Positions 19,950 to 32,494 of a stretch of 64,000 nt of DNA are shown piece after piece. Location of the stretch: positions 18,476,001 to 18,540,000 of the forward strand of contig CM121341.1 in NCBI GenBank assembly GCA_051530055.1, written 5' to 3'. The notes below the pieces were generated by a model, which saw nothing but the letters and a program-made list of their open reading frames with translations, was not told the origin of the DNA and searched no databases. The first letter of the stretch is position 1; every line of letters starts with the position of its first letter. The position numbers and the translations under genes were made by a program. This DNA comes from Neoechinorhynchus agilis. Taxonomy: Eukaryota; Acanthocephala.

Positions 19950-22945
19950 TTTTTTGTCGAAACAATTTATTTTAAAATGATTAAATCGTCCCCCGGACGC
20001 TGACCGCATTTCCTCGTTGGATTGCGAGGCTTATTCTTTGTATCAGGAAAATCCTCTCGCGTCGCTCCCCTGTTTCTGCTGCAAGTCGTCTTCCGAGTTC
20101 GGCACAAAAGCTTCGTGCCGAAGATCCCAGCGCCCCTTGTGTCTCCACGCCGAAAGGAAGGAAAATGTAATTTTGTTTCAGCTCATTGTATTTCTCCGCT
20201 TTCCTCCTTTCGGCGGCACTCGCTGCTCCTCCCGTCTCCGCTAAAGCATCTTGCCGGTTGGACATGGCGAGTGGGTCCACGCATGTTGCGTCCCAAATTA
20301 GACTCTTCCCTTCTTTCCAAGGGAAAACGGTTATACCGTCGGGACGCTTACCATCCGAGCGACAGAGGTGATTGGGCTCCAGGATGGTTGGAACGTGGAT
20401 CGAGTTCAGAGCTCTGTTAATGATCGCGTTGAGCTCTGCGTGCCTTGGGAAACGACCGCTAGATCTCTTGCAGTAGAGTCCATGTCTCCCGAGCACGTCA
20501 ACTTTTATTCCACATCGGCACTGGTGTGGGGCACAGGTTGGAAGTCCTAAACGTAGAGCGACGGCTATTCGAACTGTCTCGTCGTCCAGCAAAGTTCCCA
20601 AAGTACCAATTGGCAAAACGTTCAACCATGCGCCTGACTCATTCGAGAAACTGGCCACAAGTCTAGCTTGAGACATCTCGTCCATCTGGCCTTTTAGTTT
20701 GTTGTGAGCCGTCAGGATTAAGGGGTTATCCCAAGCAGATTGTTCGTGCGCGTTGGTTGGAGCTTGTTGCAGACCGGTCTGCGAGAGCCATGATGTGACT
20801 CCCTGTTTCAATAGTTTGCATGGCTTCGGCATTCTGTTTAAAAGAATTTCCCCCTGTAATTCCTCCGTCTTGTGCATCGAGGATACGAATGCCGGAAGGG
20901 CCAAACCAGCCACACTTCGTAAGCCTAAACCTCCGTATTTGATCGGAAGGGCAGCTTGTTGCCAAGCTTCATCAGTGATGGCGCAGTTCGTTACCTTCTC
21001 AAGATGCTTTTTCATCAAACCATCTAAGTCAAGGAGACGTTTGGTGTGTCGGAAGTACGGGGCTGCTCTCATCTTGAACATAAGCTTCGGTATGTATAGG
21101 CAGTTTCTCACCAAGAAGAGAGCTTCGTGTGCATTCAATTCTTGAACGCAGGAGCACAAAAGATCCAGTTTAGGGAGCTCTTCTTCAATCTCGCGATCTA
21201 TGTTCGCATCCAGGACGCAACTGCCGAGAAGAGTGAAGCTTTGCCGGTTGATTAATCGGATTCCTGGGGCAACGGATTCGAAGGACTGCATTATATCCGC
21301 CATGTGAGAATGTGAAATATTTAGTGGCAATAGTTCACACTTCGCGGGGTTGACACGTAGGCCAAATTCCGCAGCAGAAATAAGCAGGGATTGCAGGTCT
21401 TCTAGAAGCGTCTTTGGGTCACCGCCCAATGTCGCGTCATCCAAGTACCAGACGTTCAAACTTGCCTTGAGCTTACGAGATATTCCATTGGTTGTTAAGG
21501 AAAATCCTATGGGGCCGAGAGGATCGCCTTGTTGCAGGCCTGTTTCGGACCAAATGGTGTGCTCGTTGAAATGTAGAGGTGTCTTAGAACCATACGCCTT
21601 CACAAAGTATTCATAGGCTTCAGGTAATTCTCGAGCAATGGTACTTAGCAAGGCTGTTCGATCGACTGTATTAAAGGCGTTCGAAAAGTCGACTTTTAGG
21701 ACAACCGTTGGGGTGGCAGAGGCGTCGATATAGGTATGTGTGGAGTGCACTATCGCTTCTGCTCCACATGGAGTACAGCAGCCCAACTGAAAAGGTCTGA
21801 GTTGCTCACTTACCCTTTCGCTCAGTCGCTTACACAAAATCTTCCCTGCCAAACGTCCTAGAGTGCAGCCCACAGCTATCGGACGAATATCTCCGTTTGA
21901 TTTGGAAAGGGCGCAAAGAGATGCCGAGAATAGAAAATTCGTTGCTTCAAGTGGGAGAGGTCCATTTATGATTTCGTCGACCACATTAACGAGTTAGGTT
22001 TCGAGCTTCATTCCCATCACTCCCGTTCCAAATCCCAACATATCCTTGATGTGTTGGGGTCGAAGTCCGTCGGGTCCATGTCCCGACCCATTGGGGAACG
22101 AGGATACAGCACATCTAAGTTCCTCCCGCGTGCACCTCGTCGATTGACGCGACTTTTCCGGTATCGGGGGCAAAATCGGTGGCAAAGCTGAAGGATGCTT
22201 ACTTCTCAACGCCTCCAGTGTCGAGCGGTCGTTGTCCGCAAACGTAGCTGTGGAACTGAGTAACCTGACCGCTCCACGGACATCTGCGTCTGCCAATTTG
22301 GCAGAAATCCTATTACTCAAATTATAAGGACGGCCGAAGGGTCCTTCTGGACGTTTCTTGGCAAGAGTTTGATTATTGTAACTTTTCGTCACAGCCTCCT
22401 CAAAAAGTCGATCAAAATTGGTTATCCGCTGCTTGATGGTGGTCGTGAGGTTGGACTCGGGGTCACGGCTAGTACTCAGAACCAATTTTGGAAAGGCGAA
22501 TAAACGTGAATAGTTTGTATTCGTCGGTTCAGATAGGCAGTTTGCCAGCAGCTTAGAAGACCATTTCACAGCAGCCATTCCTGGCTCCTTTTGGAATCCT
22601 CTTCAAGACCGTTTTTGGAAGATATTGTAAGAGGCGCTTCATCACATTTTGAGTTTCGAGACTGTCGATGATAAAAGGTTTGTCCAACACTGGTGGAAGG
22701 GAAGATCCAGGGCATCGAGATCGTACCGGGCCATGTTTTCGAATGAGCCCACTTATCGTCACACCTATGACGCAATCGCATACAGTACAGCGAGTCGAAA
22801 TCGAGGGCGAAGTGGGCGGAGGGAAGAGATCTGCCTCCGTTGGCATGAGCGGCATTGTTTGTAAGTGTTTACTACTTTGGTGAAAATTGAATAATAACTG
22901 TTCAGCAATGGGAAGAACGGTCTCTTGTTCAATGTCCACCTATGC
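19950..22945 (-). mobile_element. RLE-type LINE copy D, best preserved
   Basis: Read on the minus strand, one protein of about 990 residues is spread over three frames. Near 22800 is an N-terminal C2H2-like finger (CTVCDCVIGVTISGL, then KHGPVRSRC), followed by a linker with KLADADVRGAVRLLSS and HGPDGLRPQHIKDML. From 21984 a 667-codon frame holds RT motifs IRPIAVGCTLGRL, KVDFSNAFNTVDR (A), GLQQGDPLGPIGFSLT (B) and WYLDDATLGG (C), the thumb, the knuckle HQCRCGIKVDVLGRHGLYC, RFPRHAELN, and the endonuclease core DGKRPDGITVFPWKEGK with IWDATCVD. The CCHC plus PD-D order is that of R2-like (RLE) LINEs. Only two frame changes separate it from an intact protein, so it is fairly young. A short A-rich tail lies at 19950-19975. 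Confidence 0.92.
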
Positions 22946-22949
22946 AAAA

Positions 22950-23390
22950 ATAACGTCAGTAAACTAAACGCTGTTCATACAACCATCCAAGAACAAAAAA
23001 GAATCGTTACTTTGATCTCCGAACCAGGAAGTTTTCAGCTTTATGCTTCACGGAGATAAACTTTGACTGTTTGTTAACCATAAAATCGGTCAATTATAAT
23101 TCGAACGATTTCGAAATTCAAGCTATTTGTGAAAATTTGTAAGAAATATATTCTTTACATCCTCACAATTTTATATTAAGAATTCTACCAATAGGGCTCT
23201 GATTTACGAAATGACGAAAATAAATCAAATGCAGGGGAAAATCAACTGTGCAAATTTTAGAAGCTTTTCTATGAAACATTTCAAGGCGACGGGGTTTGTG
23301 ATATGGACAGATTGCAAAAGACGGGATAACGGTTAGTCTTCTTTCTTCGTGCTTATCCCTTTTCGGGGTCGCACAAAAATGTACAATCAA
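22950..23390. other. Non-coding spacer between two LINEs
   Basis: AT-rich DNA between the 5' end of LINE D and the 3' end of the RTE element. No gene seen. Confidence 0.4.
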
Positions 23391-25962
23391 ACATAGTTCA
23401 TCATCATCTCTCTAGACCGCTTGTCCTCTGCAACTGCGTCTTTCCACCTTTTTTGGGTCTGCTCCGTCTCCTTGTTCCCTCAAACTCCATTTCCACTATT
23501 TCGGATATAAATGTGTCGCGAGTTCCATTTTTTTACTTTCTCGCTCCATTTGATCCTTCGTTGCTGAATTAAGTCTTTCACACGCACATATTTATTTGGA
23601 ATAATGTCTCTCCAGGTGATTCCAGCCATCCATTGCAACATATTCATCTCGGCCACCTGCAGTCTTTTGATGTGGCTCTTCATGGTACTCCATATCTCTG
23701 AGCCATAAATCATCGCTGGCCGTATCGCAGTCTTAAAGACTTGACCTTTTATCATCAGTGGTACCTTATCATCACAAATGATCCCTGCGAGACTTCTCCA
23801 TTTCATCCACCCGTTTTGAATCCTAGCGCTTATTTCGGCTGTCATGTCGTTTCCCCTCGATACGAATGAACCCAGATATTTGAAGTTCTCAGCTTTGTTC
23901 AGTTGCGTATCTTGTAAGCAAATGCTTTTCGGTCCGACATAGACGGTTTTATCCCTCGAGATATGTAGACCATTTCCTCCCAGGGCCTATCTCCATTTTT
24001 CCAGGTCTTAATGTAGTTCTTGGCATGTATGGCTCGACAATACAATATCATCAGCAAATAAAATATTCCACGGAGCACCTCTATTTAGCGGTTCGCTGAT
24101 TACGTCCATGATTATCACGAATAAATATGGACTTAGTGCTGATCCTTGATGTAGTCCAGCTTTCACGGGGAATTCGCTCGTGTTTCCGACCGGGGTTCTT
24201 ACTATTACCTTGCATTCCTTGTACATATCTTGTATTACTCGAACGTATACCGCTGGACAGAATTTCCTGCTCAGGCACATCCATATCAGATCTCTGGGGA
24301 CGGTATCGTAGGCCTTTTCGAGGTCAATGAAGACACTGTGCAGCTCTTTCTGCTTTTCATAGCACTTTTCGTACAACTGTCTCATTGCAAATATTGCATC
24401 TATGCTACTTCTGGCTGGCATAAAGCCTCTCTGAATTTCAGATATTGATATTTCACTCCTCAAGCGTCGGCCAATTATTCGCTCGTACAGCTTCATCGTG
24501 TGACATATCAATTTGATTCCTCTGTAGCAGCTGCAATCTCTTACATCCCCTTTTCCTTTGAAAATCGGGATCATAATACTTCGCCTCCATTCGTCTGGAA
24601 TCCGCCCAGCATCGAAGATACGTCGTACAAATTTAGTCAATAAATGAATAGCATCATCTCCCAAGACTTTCCAGAAATCTATAGGTATTTCATCTGGTCC
24701 GGTCGCTTTGCCGTTTTTCATTTTGGAAAGAGCTATCCTGACTTCTTATTCGATATGATTTGTAATAATCCTTGATTCAATTTTTCATTTCCACTTTTTC
24801 CTCAGCGATTTTCGGAATTCAGAAGTTGTTCGAAATAACTTTTCCATCTCTCTCGAATGTTTTCATCGTTGTGCAAAACGTTACCTTCGTTATCTTTGAC
24901 TTGCCTCACACTCGTTACGTCTTTCGATTTTTGGTCTTTGATTCTTCCAACTTTGAATACATACGAATTTCCTTCCTCCTGTATCCTCGAATAGAAAGCC
25001 GCATCTGCTTCTTGCTTCGAAATCATCACCGTTACCTTTGCTCTTCTTTTGGCCTCCTTGTATATTTTCTTGTTTTCCTCAAATCTATCAAGGTCCATCT
25101 TTTTTTGGCCTCTTTTTTGGCTGTCACTGCTATCCGGACTGCATCGTTCCACTACCAAGTTGTCCTTTTAGGTCCTTTTCTCCCGGAGGTTTGCCCGAAA
25201 GTTTCCCTTCCGACGCACCGTATGAACTCTGCTGTTTTAGTCCACCAAACATTAGGGTCCTCGATGTCATACTCTATATTGCCGATCACCATCTTCTTGA
25301 ACTTGTCTCAACTTTGCGGTTCTTCGACGCGCCACCATTTGATCTTGCGATTTGTCTGATATTTTCTTCGATTGATGTTTCGAATTTGAAGATCAATCAA
25401 TAATGGTCGATGTTCTGTGGTGCATATTTCTCCTAGAACAATTTTTGAGTCTAACTTCTTTCCGTTTACTTTGTGGATACAGAATGTAGTCGATTTGAGT
25501 TTGTCGTCCACCGCTACTATGTGACAAGGTGTCTCGTCGGTTTCTGAAGGAATGTGTTTGCGATCCTCAAATCGTTTGCTAATGCGAAATCCACAATACA
25601 TTCGCCCTTCTGATTTCTGTTTCCGAGGCCCTTTCTGCCATGCACTTGGTGACATCCTACGTTCTCAGCTCCCACGTGACCATTGAAATCCCCACAAACA
25701 GCATATCGATCCTCTTTCGTTACATTTCGCATAACGTCATACAAGTCTTCCCAAAACTCGTCTTTCTCCTGCTGTGGAAGGCCGGCTTGTGGAGCATAAC
25801 AGGACACTATTACCATACATTGACCTCCAAGATCTATCCTCATCCACATCATTTTATCGCTTTTTCGGTTCACTTCGATCACTCTGTCTGTATACGTGTT
25901 GCTCAAAATTACTCCGACCCCATTTCGTCCGGTTGGTGTTCCATTGTAGAACAACTTATAAC

Positions 25963-26081
25963 TGTGGTAAGTACGCTATTGATTGGGCTAGCGTAAATGG
26001 GCATAAAATAGTGTGTGTTGTACAAAAACAGTTTTGTTGAAATAAACTGGTCGGCTGTTTGGTTCATCCACCATGTCAACA
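25963..26081 (+). repeat. 5' LTR of the Ty3/gypsy-like element
   Basis: A 119-bp terminal repeat, unusually short for the group, reading identically to the copy at 30267-30385. The first ATG of the gag-like frame lies inside the repeat at 26073. Confidence 0.93.
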
Positions 26082-29000
26082 TCTGGCGACGAGGACAAAC
26101 GGAAGACATGGATGGAGGGTATCATGGGACAGCAGAAGGTGTGGATGGAAGAGATGTTCAAAATGGTGTCCAAGGCCCAGATTGAACAGAAAAATGTGAC
26201 ACGGGGAGCACAGATAACCCCATTCCGCACTTTCGATGGAGTCGAGAACTGGGCCGAGTACGTAGAACAAGCCGAAGCCCACATGGAAATCAATGGAATC
26301 AAAGAAAGCGACGAACAAAAGCGTAGATCTTGTCTATTGGCCTGGATGGGTCCAAAGATTTACACAGAGCTAAAGAAGATGGTAGCCGGCCGACCGTTCG
26401 ACGAAGTCAGCTATGTAGATGTCAAGTCGCTGATTGACGCTCACGTAGCACAGCCAATGCGCCAGATAACGGCGCGCTACCTCTTTAGTACATGCCGTAA
26501 AGCAGAAGGACAAACTCACGCCGAGTGGGCTACAGCACTACGAGGAGCTGCACGAGGATGCGGTTTCTACAACAAGGAAGTTAAGGATGAACGATCAGCG
26601 GTCGACGAAAGGATTAAAGATCATATTATCGTGGCGACACCTTTGAAAGCTTTAAGAAAAGCTGCGATGCAAGGCAAGGATTCAGCATCATTGGAGGAAG
26701 TCTTAAAGATTGCCGAAGCGATCGAGGTAGCAGAAAAGGCGAGTGAGCTGTTATGTGATTCAAAAAGTAACGAGCGTTCGGATCAAAGAGGAGAGGTCGA
26801 GGTTGATCGAATAATAAGAAGTCAAAGGTTCCCAAGGAAATCAGAGGATAAGCGAGTACAAGAACCGAAAGAGAAGTTCGGTAATCGATGTGGAAAGTAC
26901 GGATTCGTTCATCGAGATAAAGTTCAATGTCCGGCAAGTAGAGGAAAATGTTACATGTGTGGTATCAGCGGACATTTTGCCCGAATGTGTAGAAAAGCGG
27001 GGGTTAGACAAGTAGAAGCTGTAAAAGGAGTGCAGCCTAGAGAGGATGAGTGGGAACTTAATAAAGGTTATGGTTGTTATGGGCTAATCTGCACTGCAAA
27101 TGACGAGGGTAATCGAGCAGAAATAACGGCGAGGGTCGATGGATGTCAAGTGACAATGAATTTTGATACTGGCGCGGAAGTTAGTATCATCGACGAGGAT
27201 ATGTGGAATAGGATCGGAAAGCCGAGTTTGAAAGCGACGAAGCGATTGAAGGCGTTTGGAGGATCCGAAATCGACTGACTGGGCAAGTGCAAAGTGAGAA
27301 TCGAAACAAGAGGGATAAAGAAGAATTCAGTGGTGCACGTGGTAAAAGGAACGAAGGGATGTTTATGGGGGATTGACTGGATAAAGCTGTTTGATATGGA
27401 GTTACCCCTTTCAGTGATCGTCAGGGGAATAAAGACCGTACAGGAGTCAGTGGATGAGATGCTAAAACAGCTTAAAGTACTTTTCGAGGAGAAGTGTACC
27501 CCCATCAGGAATTTCAGAGTAACACTGCCGATTGCAGACGGTGCTCAGCCCACGTGGATACCAGCGAGGAGAGTGCCGTGGGCATTACAGGATGCGGTAG
27601 TTAAAGAAATGGAACGATTGACGAACAAGGGGGTATTGGAACGAGTGGAGACAGGCGACACAAATTTAGAATGGGGAACCCCTATGGTCATCACGAAGAA
27701 AAGTAATGGACAAATACGAATCTGTGCGGATTTCAGAATCACCATCAATAAAGCTTTAAGGCAGGACAGCTATCATATGCCAACTTTCGACGACATGCTA
27801 CAGAGATTGGGGAATGGCAAGAAGTACTCTACTATTGATTTATCGGATGCTTACTTGCAGTTAGAGGTGGCAGACGACCATAGGAAACTCCTAAATATAT
27901 CGACTCCATGGGGATTGTTCCGGTACCGGAGGATGCCGTTCGGACTAAGTTGCGCTCCGCAGATATTCCAGAAATTTATAGACAATTTGTTGATAGATAT
28001 CCCAAGTACCGGAGCTTATCTCGACGATATAATTATCTCCGGAAAGAATGACGCAGAACATCTCCAAAATTTAAAGGCAGTGCTCGAGCGACTTGAGGAG
28101 GCAGGGATAGGCATCAAAAGAGATAAATGTAGATTTATGGAAGCACAGGTGAGGTATTTGGGGCACAGCTTGGAAGACGGGAAAATAAAACCGCAAGGAG
28201 AAAAGGTGACTGCGATAACGTCGGCGCGATACCCACGAAATAAAAAAAGAGCTTAAGTCGTTCATCGGTATGGTCAACTATCTAGAACGCCTCATTCCCG
28301 AATTGCAATCTCACTGCAAGGGATTGTATGCGTTACTGAAACAAGGAGTTCCGTGGAAATGGGGAAAGTATGAGAAGGACATCTTCGATGGAGTAAAGCG
28401 AGTGGTCCAAAATCACAAGGTCTTAGTACCTTTCGATATCAAAAGAATGACTGTGCTGACATGCGACGCAAGCGAAGAAGGAATTGGTGCGGGATTGTTC
28501 CATAAGAAGGAAGATGGGAGCAAAGAACCGATCATGTTTGTATCCCGGACACTTACCTCAGCGGAAAAGAAATACGCGACTATAGAAAAGGAAGCTTTAG
28601 CAATCGTCAGCTCGATCAAGAGGTTCCACCAATTCTTATATGGACATCGATTCATCTTAGAGACCGATCACAAACCCCTGAAGCATATTTTTGGAATGCG
28701 GTTGTCCAAGATGACGAATAATCGACTGGTACGCTGGGGCCTGTTCTTGAATCAATACGACTTTGAGATCGAATATGTTCAAGGGGTGAACAAATGTGCT
28801 GATTTTTTGTCGAGATTTCCGGTAGACCCTCCAAAGCAGAAATACTCAGAGGAGGAGACAATAACGCTACGAATGGTGCAAGAGGAGAAGGTGGAGGCTT
28901 GCGGTTTAACGGAGTCAAGATTGAAAGCGGAATCGATTAAAGATCGTCAACTGGTAAGGATTGGACGATATTTGCAGCTCGGATGGCCGAAAACGATGCT

Positions 29001-30266
29001 CGATACGGACAGGCAGTTCGCGGCCCGAGCAGATGAGTTATCCTGCGAAAACGGCATTGTCATGCACTTACAAAGAATTGTCATCCCATTTTCTCTTAGA
29101 AAGGAAGTGTTAGATATGTTACATCGTGGTCATCCAGGAATTGAAGGCACAAAAGCTCTATGCCGATATTACGCATGGTGGCCCGGTATAGAAGATGACA
29201 TACGGCGGAAGGTAGAAGGTTGCGAAAGGTGCCAAATAGCCCGACCAAATATTCAACAACTGCCGCTTATACCTTGGGACTATCCGGCGGAAGTGTGGGA
29301 GCGCGTGCACATCGATTTGGCGGGACCGACAAACTCCAAGATGTATTTGGCGATCGTAGATGCAAGGAGTAAGTGGCCCGAGGTTTGGTTCTTCAATACA
29401 TGCAAAATAACATCCGAAATGGTGATCGATCGGATGAGGGAAACATTTGCTCGATTCGGGACTCCAAAGAAAATTGTGAGCGATAACGGGCCTCAATTTA
29501 TGTCGCAACAGTTCAAGGCGTTTGGCGAAGAAAATGGGATCGAGATCATAAAGGCGAGTCCTTACCACCCACAAACGAATGGGTTGGTAGAACGATTTAT
29601 AGGAACCCTTAAACGACGCGGAATGGCAGGGGAAGGAATGGATACTCGAAGGGCACTTACGGAATTTCTACAAACATACAGAAACACGCATCATGCAATC
29701 ACAGGAAAAGCTCCAGCAGAAATGATGTTAGGGAGGAGGATGAATACAGTGTTCGACAATATCAGACCAAATACAGAGGAAACAGTGCGAAACAGGACAG
29801 CGCGAAGACAGAGGCAGAGACCAGATGAGCGTTATCGCGAGTTTGGGGAAGGCAATGAAGTGTGGTGGAAAAAAGGAAGAGCTGGGAAATGGCAAAAGGG
29901 AGTCGTGGAGCAACGATCAGGACCGGTGTCCTATCGAATCGTGGATAAAAAAAGGAACGCAAAATAGGGCGCACGGGGATCTCGTGAGGAAAAGGGAAGA
30001 AGACTACGAAGAATGTGAACAAGAAAAGGATAATGTAAGCATAAAGGTTGAAGAGGAAGAACTTCAAAGGAAGGTAGAGTTCGATGCAGAAGATGGAGGT
30101 GAAGTCACGAAATCATGGCAGGCCGAGATGCAATCGAAGTTAAAGAAGGACGAGGACCGAGAGCACGCAACACCTTTCTTAAGGAGAAGTCAACGTCATC
30201 GGAGGCCTCCTATACGGCCGTACGACGAATACCGCAAAATAGGTTAGGAATTTGCGGGGGAGGAAA

Positions 30267-30385
30267 TGTGGTAAGTACGCTATTGATTGGGCTAGCGTAA
30301 ATGGGCATAAAATAGTGTGTGTTGTACAAAAACAGTTTTGTTGAAATAAACTGGTCGGCTGTTTGGTTCATCCACCATGTCAACA
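30267..30385 (+). repeat. 3' LTR of the Ty3/gypsy-like element
   Basis: A 119-bp terminal repeat ending CAACA and followed by the ATAAC target duplication. An AATAAA-like block (GAAATAAACTGG) near its end could serve as polyadenylation signal. Confidence 0.93.
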
Positions 30386-30784
30386 ATAACCATCACCCAA
30401 TTCCCTTACTTTTCATCCCCTCCACCTCAGTTCCTGGACACATAGAATACCAATCTTTCTTCGCTTCATCCTATCTACAACCTCCATTGATTTCCCTGTC
30501 ATCGTACCCACGTTGAGGGTTCCGACTCTTATATTTCGCTGCTTCGTAAATTTTTGCTATTTCGTTAAATTATACACAGAGTCCGAGCGTATTCTCTGCG
30601 CGTCGCCTACGGGGAACGCCTTAGTCCGAGGTCTTGTAATCGTTTGATTGTTTATTTTCGGTTTTATTGGAGCGAAATGTTTTACAGCCGGATGCCCTTC
30701 CTGCAGCCAACCTTCCCCATTTATCCGGGCGTGGGACCGGCATCAGGCTTCCCCGATGGCTGGGTTACGGGATAACTGTTAGTG

Positions 30785-31870
30785 AGGGAGGGTAAAATAA
30801 AGCTGTTGTGAAATTTGGAGAGAGCGTATGATTTGGATACGAAATGGCGGAGGCGTTTGAGGAGGTAAATGTTAAAGCTATTGCGCTTGAGGGAAAGTGT
30901 AATGCACGAGTCCCATTTAAGATTTGATTGAAATTGGAGACCCAGAATTCTGATGTCTTTTGGAAGATCGAGGTAGGATATGAGGTTGCGGGAGATTGAG
31001 GGGATCATTTCGAAGCATTTAGAGAAATTTAGATAGAGTTTGTGATTGGCGCATAAATCGTTTATGTGTGCGATTTCGTTAGAGGTTAAGGAGAGGGAAA
31101 GGTGGGATGATGATTGGGCCATTAGGGTGGGATCGTCGGCGTACAAGAAAAGCTTAGAATGAGAGGAAAGAGGTTTAAGTTCGTTGAGGAAATTATTAAA
31201 AAAAAGTGGTGACAGGACGGCACTCTGAGGTACGATTAGGTGAGCGATAGGGTGATCGAAAAGCTAACCCGGCAACGAATATATTGTTGACGATTGTGAA
31301 GAAAAGAAAGGGGCCAAGCAGTTAATATGGCACGAGTTTAGACCGAAATTGGAATAGGTCTGAAGAAGTAGTGGGTTGCCTACGTAATCGAATGCTTTCG
31401 ATAAGTCCAGGTGAATGGGCCGAGTGACGTGGGTGGGATTACTGTCGAGGTTACGTAGGAATGTGTCGTAAATGCGAAAGCAGGACATCGGTTGCTGAAA
31501 ATTTGGGTCAGAAGCCGAATTTTAGAGGCGGTAGCTTATTTTTGAGAAATGGAAAAGGCGTGTTTTGAAACATTTTTCGGTATTTGTTAAAATAGTGGGT
31601 ACAATGGATATTGGACGGAAAAATTGGACGAATCTTTTATTGTGTGTTTTACGGTGAACACGTCGATCACTTAGTGTAACACTGTCAAATATCAGTTGAC
31701 GCAGCACCTCTTCATTGTAAATAAGCTGAATTTTTGTGGCTGATACGCTTGTGCTATCATCAATATTCGTCTGATGGATCGTAGGCGGTTTAATTGCATT
31801 TTGTGTGTTGTTGGCCTTTTCCTTCGTGAAATCTGCTCTACACGGTTGGAACCACCACAGTTGCCACATT
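30785..31870 (-). mobile_element. Jockey/CR1-like LINE, RT fragment 2 (longest)
   Basis: On the minus strand the RT can be followed from FRPISIVPTILTNTEKCF (about 31600) through HLDLSKAFDYVGNPLL (motif A, about 31390) to MYADDPTLMAQ (motif C, about 31140) and the thumb LGLQFQSNLKWDS. The wording is that of jockey/CR1 group LINEs, distinct from the RTE and RLE families here. There are several frame changes. It abuts the 5' end of the RTE element. Confidence 0.8.
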
Positions 31871-31874
31871 TAAA

Positions 31875-32215
31875 TGTTTTTTCGGGATGTCATGTGGTTG
31901 TCCTCTGAGCAAAAGTAGCTTTTGCACTTTGGTCGGACACTTTCGATTCGAATGTCCAAATTGGATTAGAGCATATGAGATTTGATTCTGTGTTATAATT
32001 CTTAGAGAAACTGACTGCCATACATTGGACGATTCAGCGATGAGAGCGTAGTTTCATCATTTGGTCTGTATCGGATGCGACTATTCCCACTTGGATCGCT
32101 TTTCATGTTCTTTTGATCTGAAGAAAAAATCTAATTTAAAGTGAAATAAATCATCGAATTCCTTGATGGGTTCCGAGGAGGATAAGATTCCTAATGTTAT
32201 ATGCAATAAATGTAG
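31875..32215. other. No gene seen
   Basis: Mixed AT-rich sequence, possibly further 5' remains of the adjacent LINE; no protein motif is readable. Confidence 0.35.
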
Positions 32216-32222
32216 TCTTTTT

Positions 32223-32490
32223 TGACTTTTGGTGAAGATACTCCCAGTTAAAAATCATTTTATTCTTCTGAAATATTTCGCGAATAAACCTCGCCTTCTC
32301 AATCATTGTAAAATCATTTTATTTTTCTGAAATATTTCGCGAGGAATCTAATCGACTGATTAATTTACAATGATTGAGAAGGCAAGGTTTCCTCGCGAAA
32401 TATTTCAGAGGAATAAAATATTTTTTAACCGGGAGTATCTTCATCATAAGTCAAAATTTAACATCCCGATGGATTTTCTCGATATGATTA
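32223..32490. repeat. Foldback element with duplicated left arm
   Basis: A PLE-terminus family palindrome. The left arm block AAAATCATTTTATT...GAAATATTTCGCGA occurs twice in tandem (about 32251 and 32310), and the right arm TTGAGAAGGCAAGG...CCTCGCGAAATATTTC follows at 32373-32410. The right end carries ATCCCGATGGATTTTCTCGA, the complement of the outer end seen at 10438 and 57413. Confidence 0.7.
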
Positions 32491-32494
32491 AATG

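Larger units (their letters stand above)
25963..30385 (+). mobile_element. Ty3/gypsy-like LTR retrotransposon
   Basis: A 4.4-kb LTR element bounded by 119-bp LTRs (TGTGG...CAACA) that I read as identical, with a 5-bp target duplication ATAAC at 25958-25962 and 30386-30390. It sits inside the endonuclease region of the RTE LINE. Parts in order: a gag-like region (about 26.1-27.0 kb) with a zinc knuckle (CYMCGISGHFARMC), an aspartic protease (FDTGAEVSIID, about 27.15 kb), RT with YLDDIIISG (about 28.0 kb), RNase H, and an integrase with an HHCC-type finger and DDE-type core (about 29.1-29.7 kb). A purine tract GGGGGAGGAAA precedes the 3' LTR. No envelope gene is seen. The identical LTRs indicate a very recent insertion. 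It looks nearly whole, with about two or three breaks. Confidence 0.93.
23393..30770 (-). mobile_element. RTE-clade LINE, split by an LTR element
   Basis: On the minus strand the 5' end near 30770 contains the RTE-type leader block (GGTTGGCTGCAGGAAGGGCA at about 30690-30712). The AP endonuclease begins at about 30535 (RVGTLNVGTMTGKS, MKRRKIGILCVQE), is interrupted by the LTR element at 25963-30390, and resumes at 25957 (FYNGTPTGRNGVGVILS, YAVCGDFNGHVG, TEHRPLLIDLQI). The RT follows at 24008-24721 (GKATGPDEIPIDFW, VFIDLEKAYDTVPR, GLHQGSALSPYLF, NILFADDIVL), and the C-terminal block at 23480-23845 (RPAMIYGSEIWST, VAEMNMLQWMAGIT). The 3' end is a short GAT repeat at about 23398-23412, as in RTE/BovB elements. 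Without the insert the length is about 2.95 kb. At least four frame changes make it inactive. Confidence 0.9.

Noticed and set aside
20017-21145. Plus-strand Cys-rich frames
   Set aside because: They are antisense to the RLE LINE copy D; the minus strand carries clear RT and endonuclease motifs.
24772-25403. Long plus-strand frames rich in Phe and Leu
   Set aside because: They are the antisense of the RTE LINE endonuclease and RT coding region.
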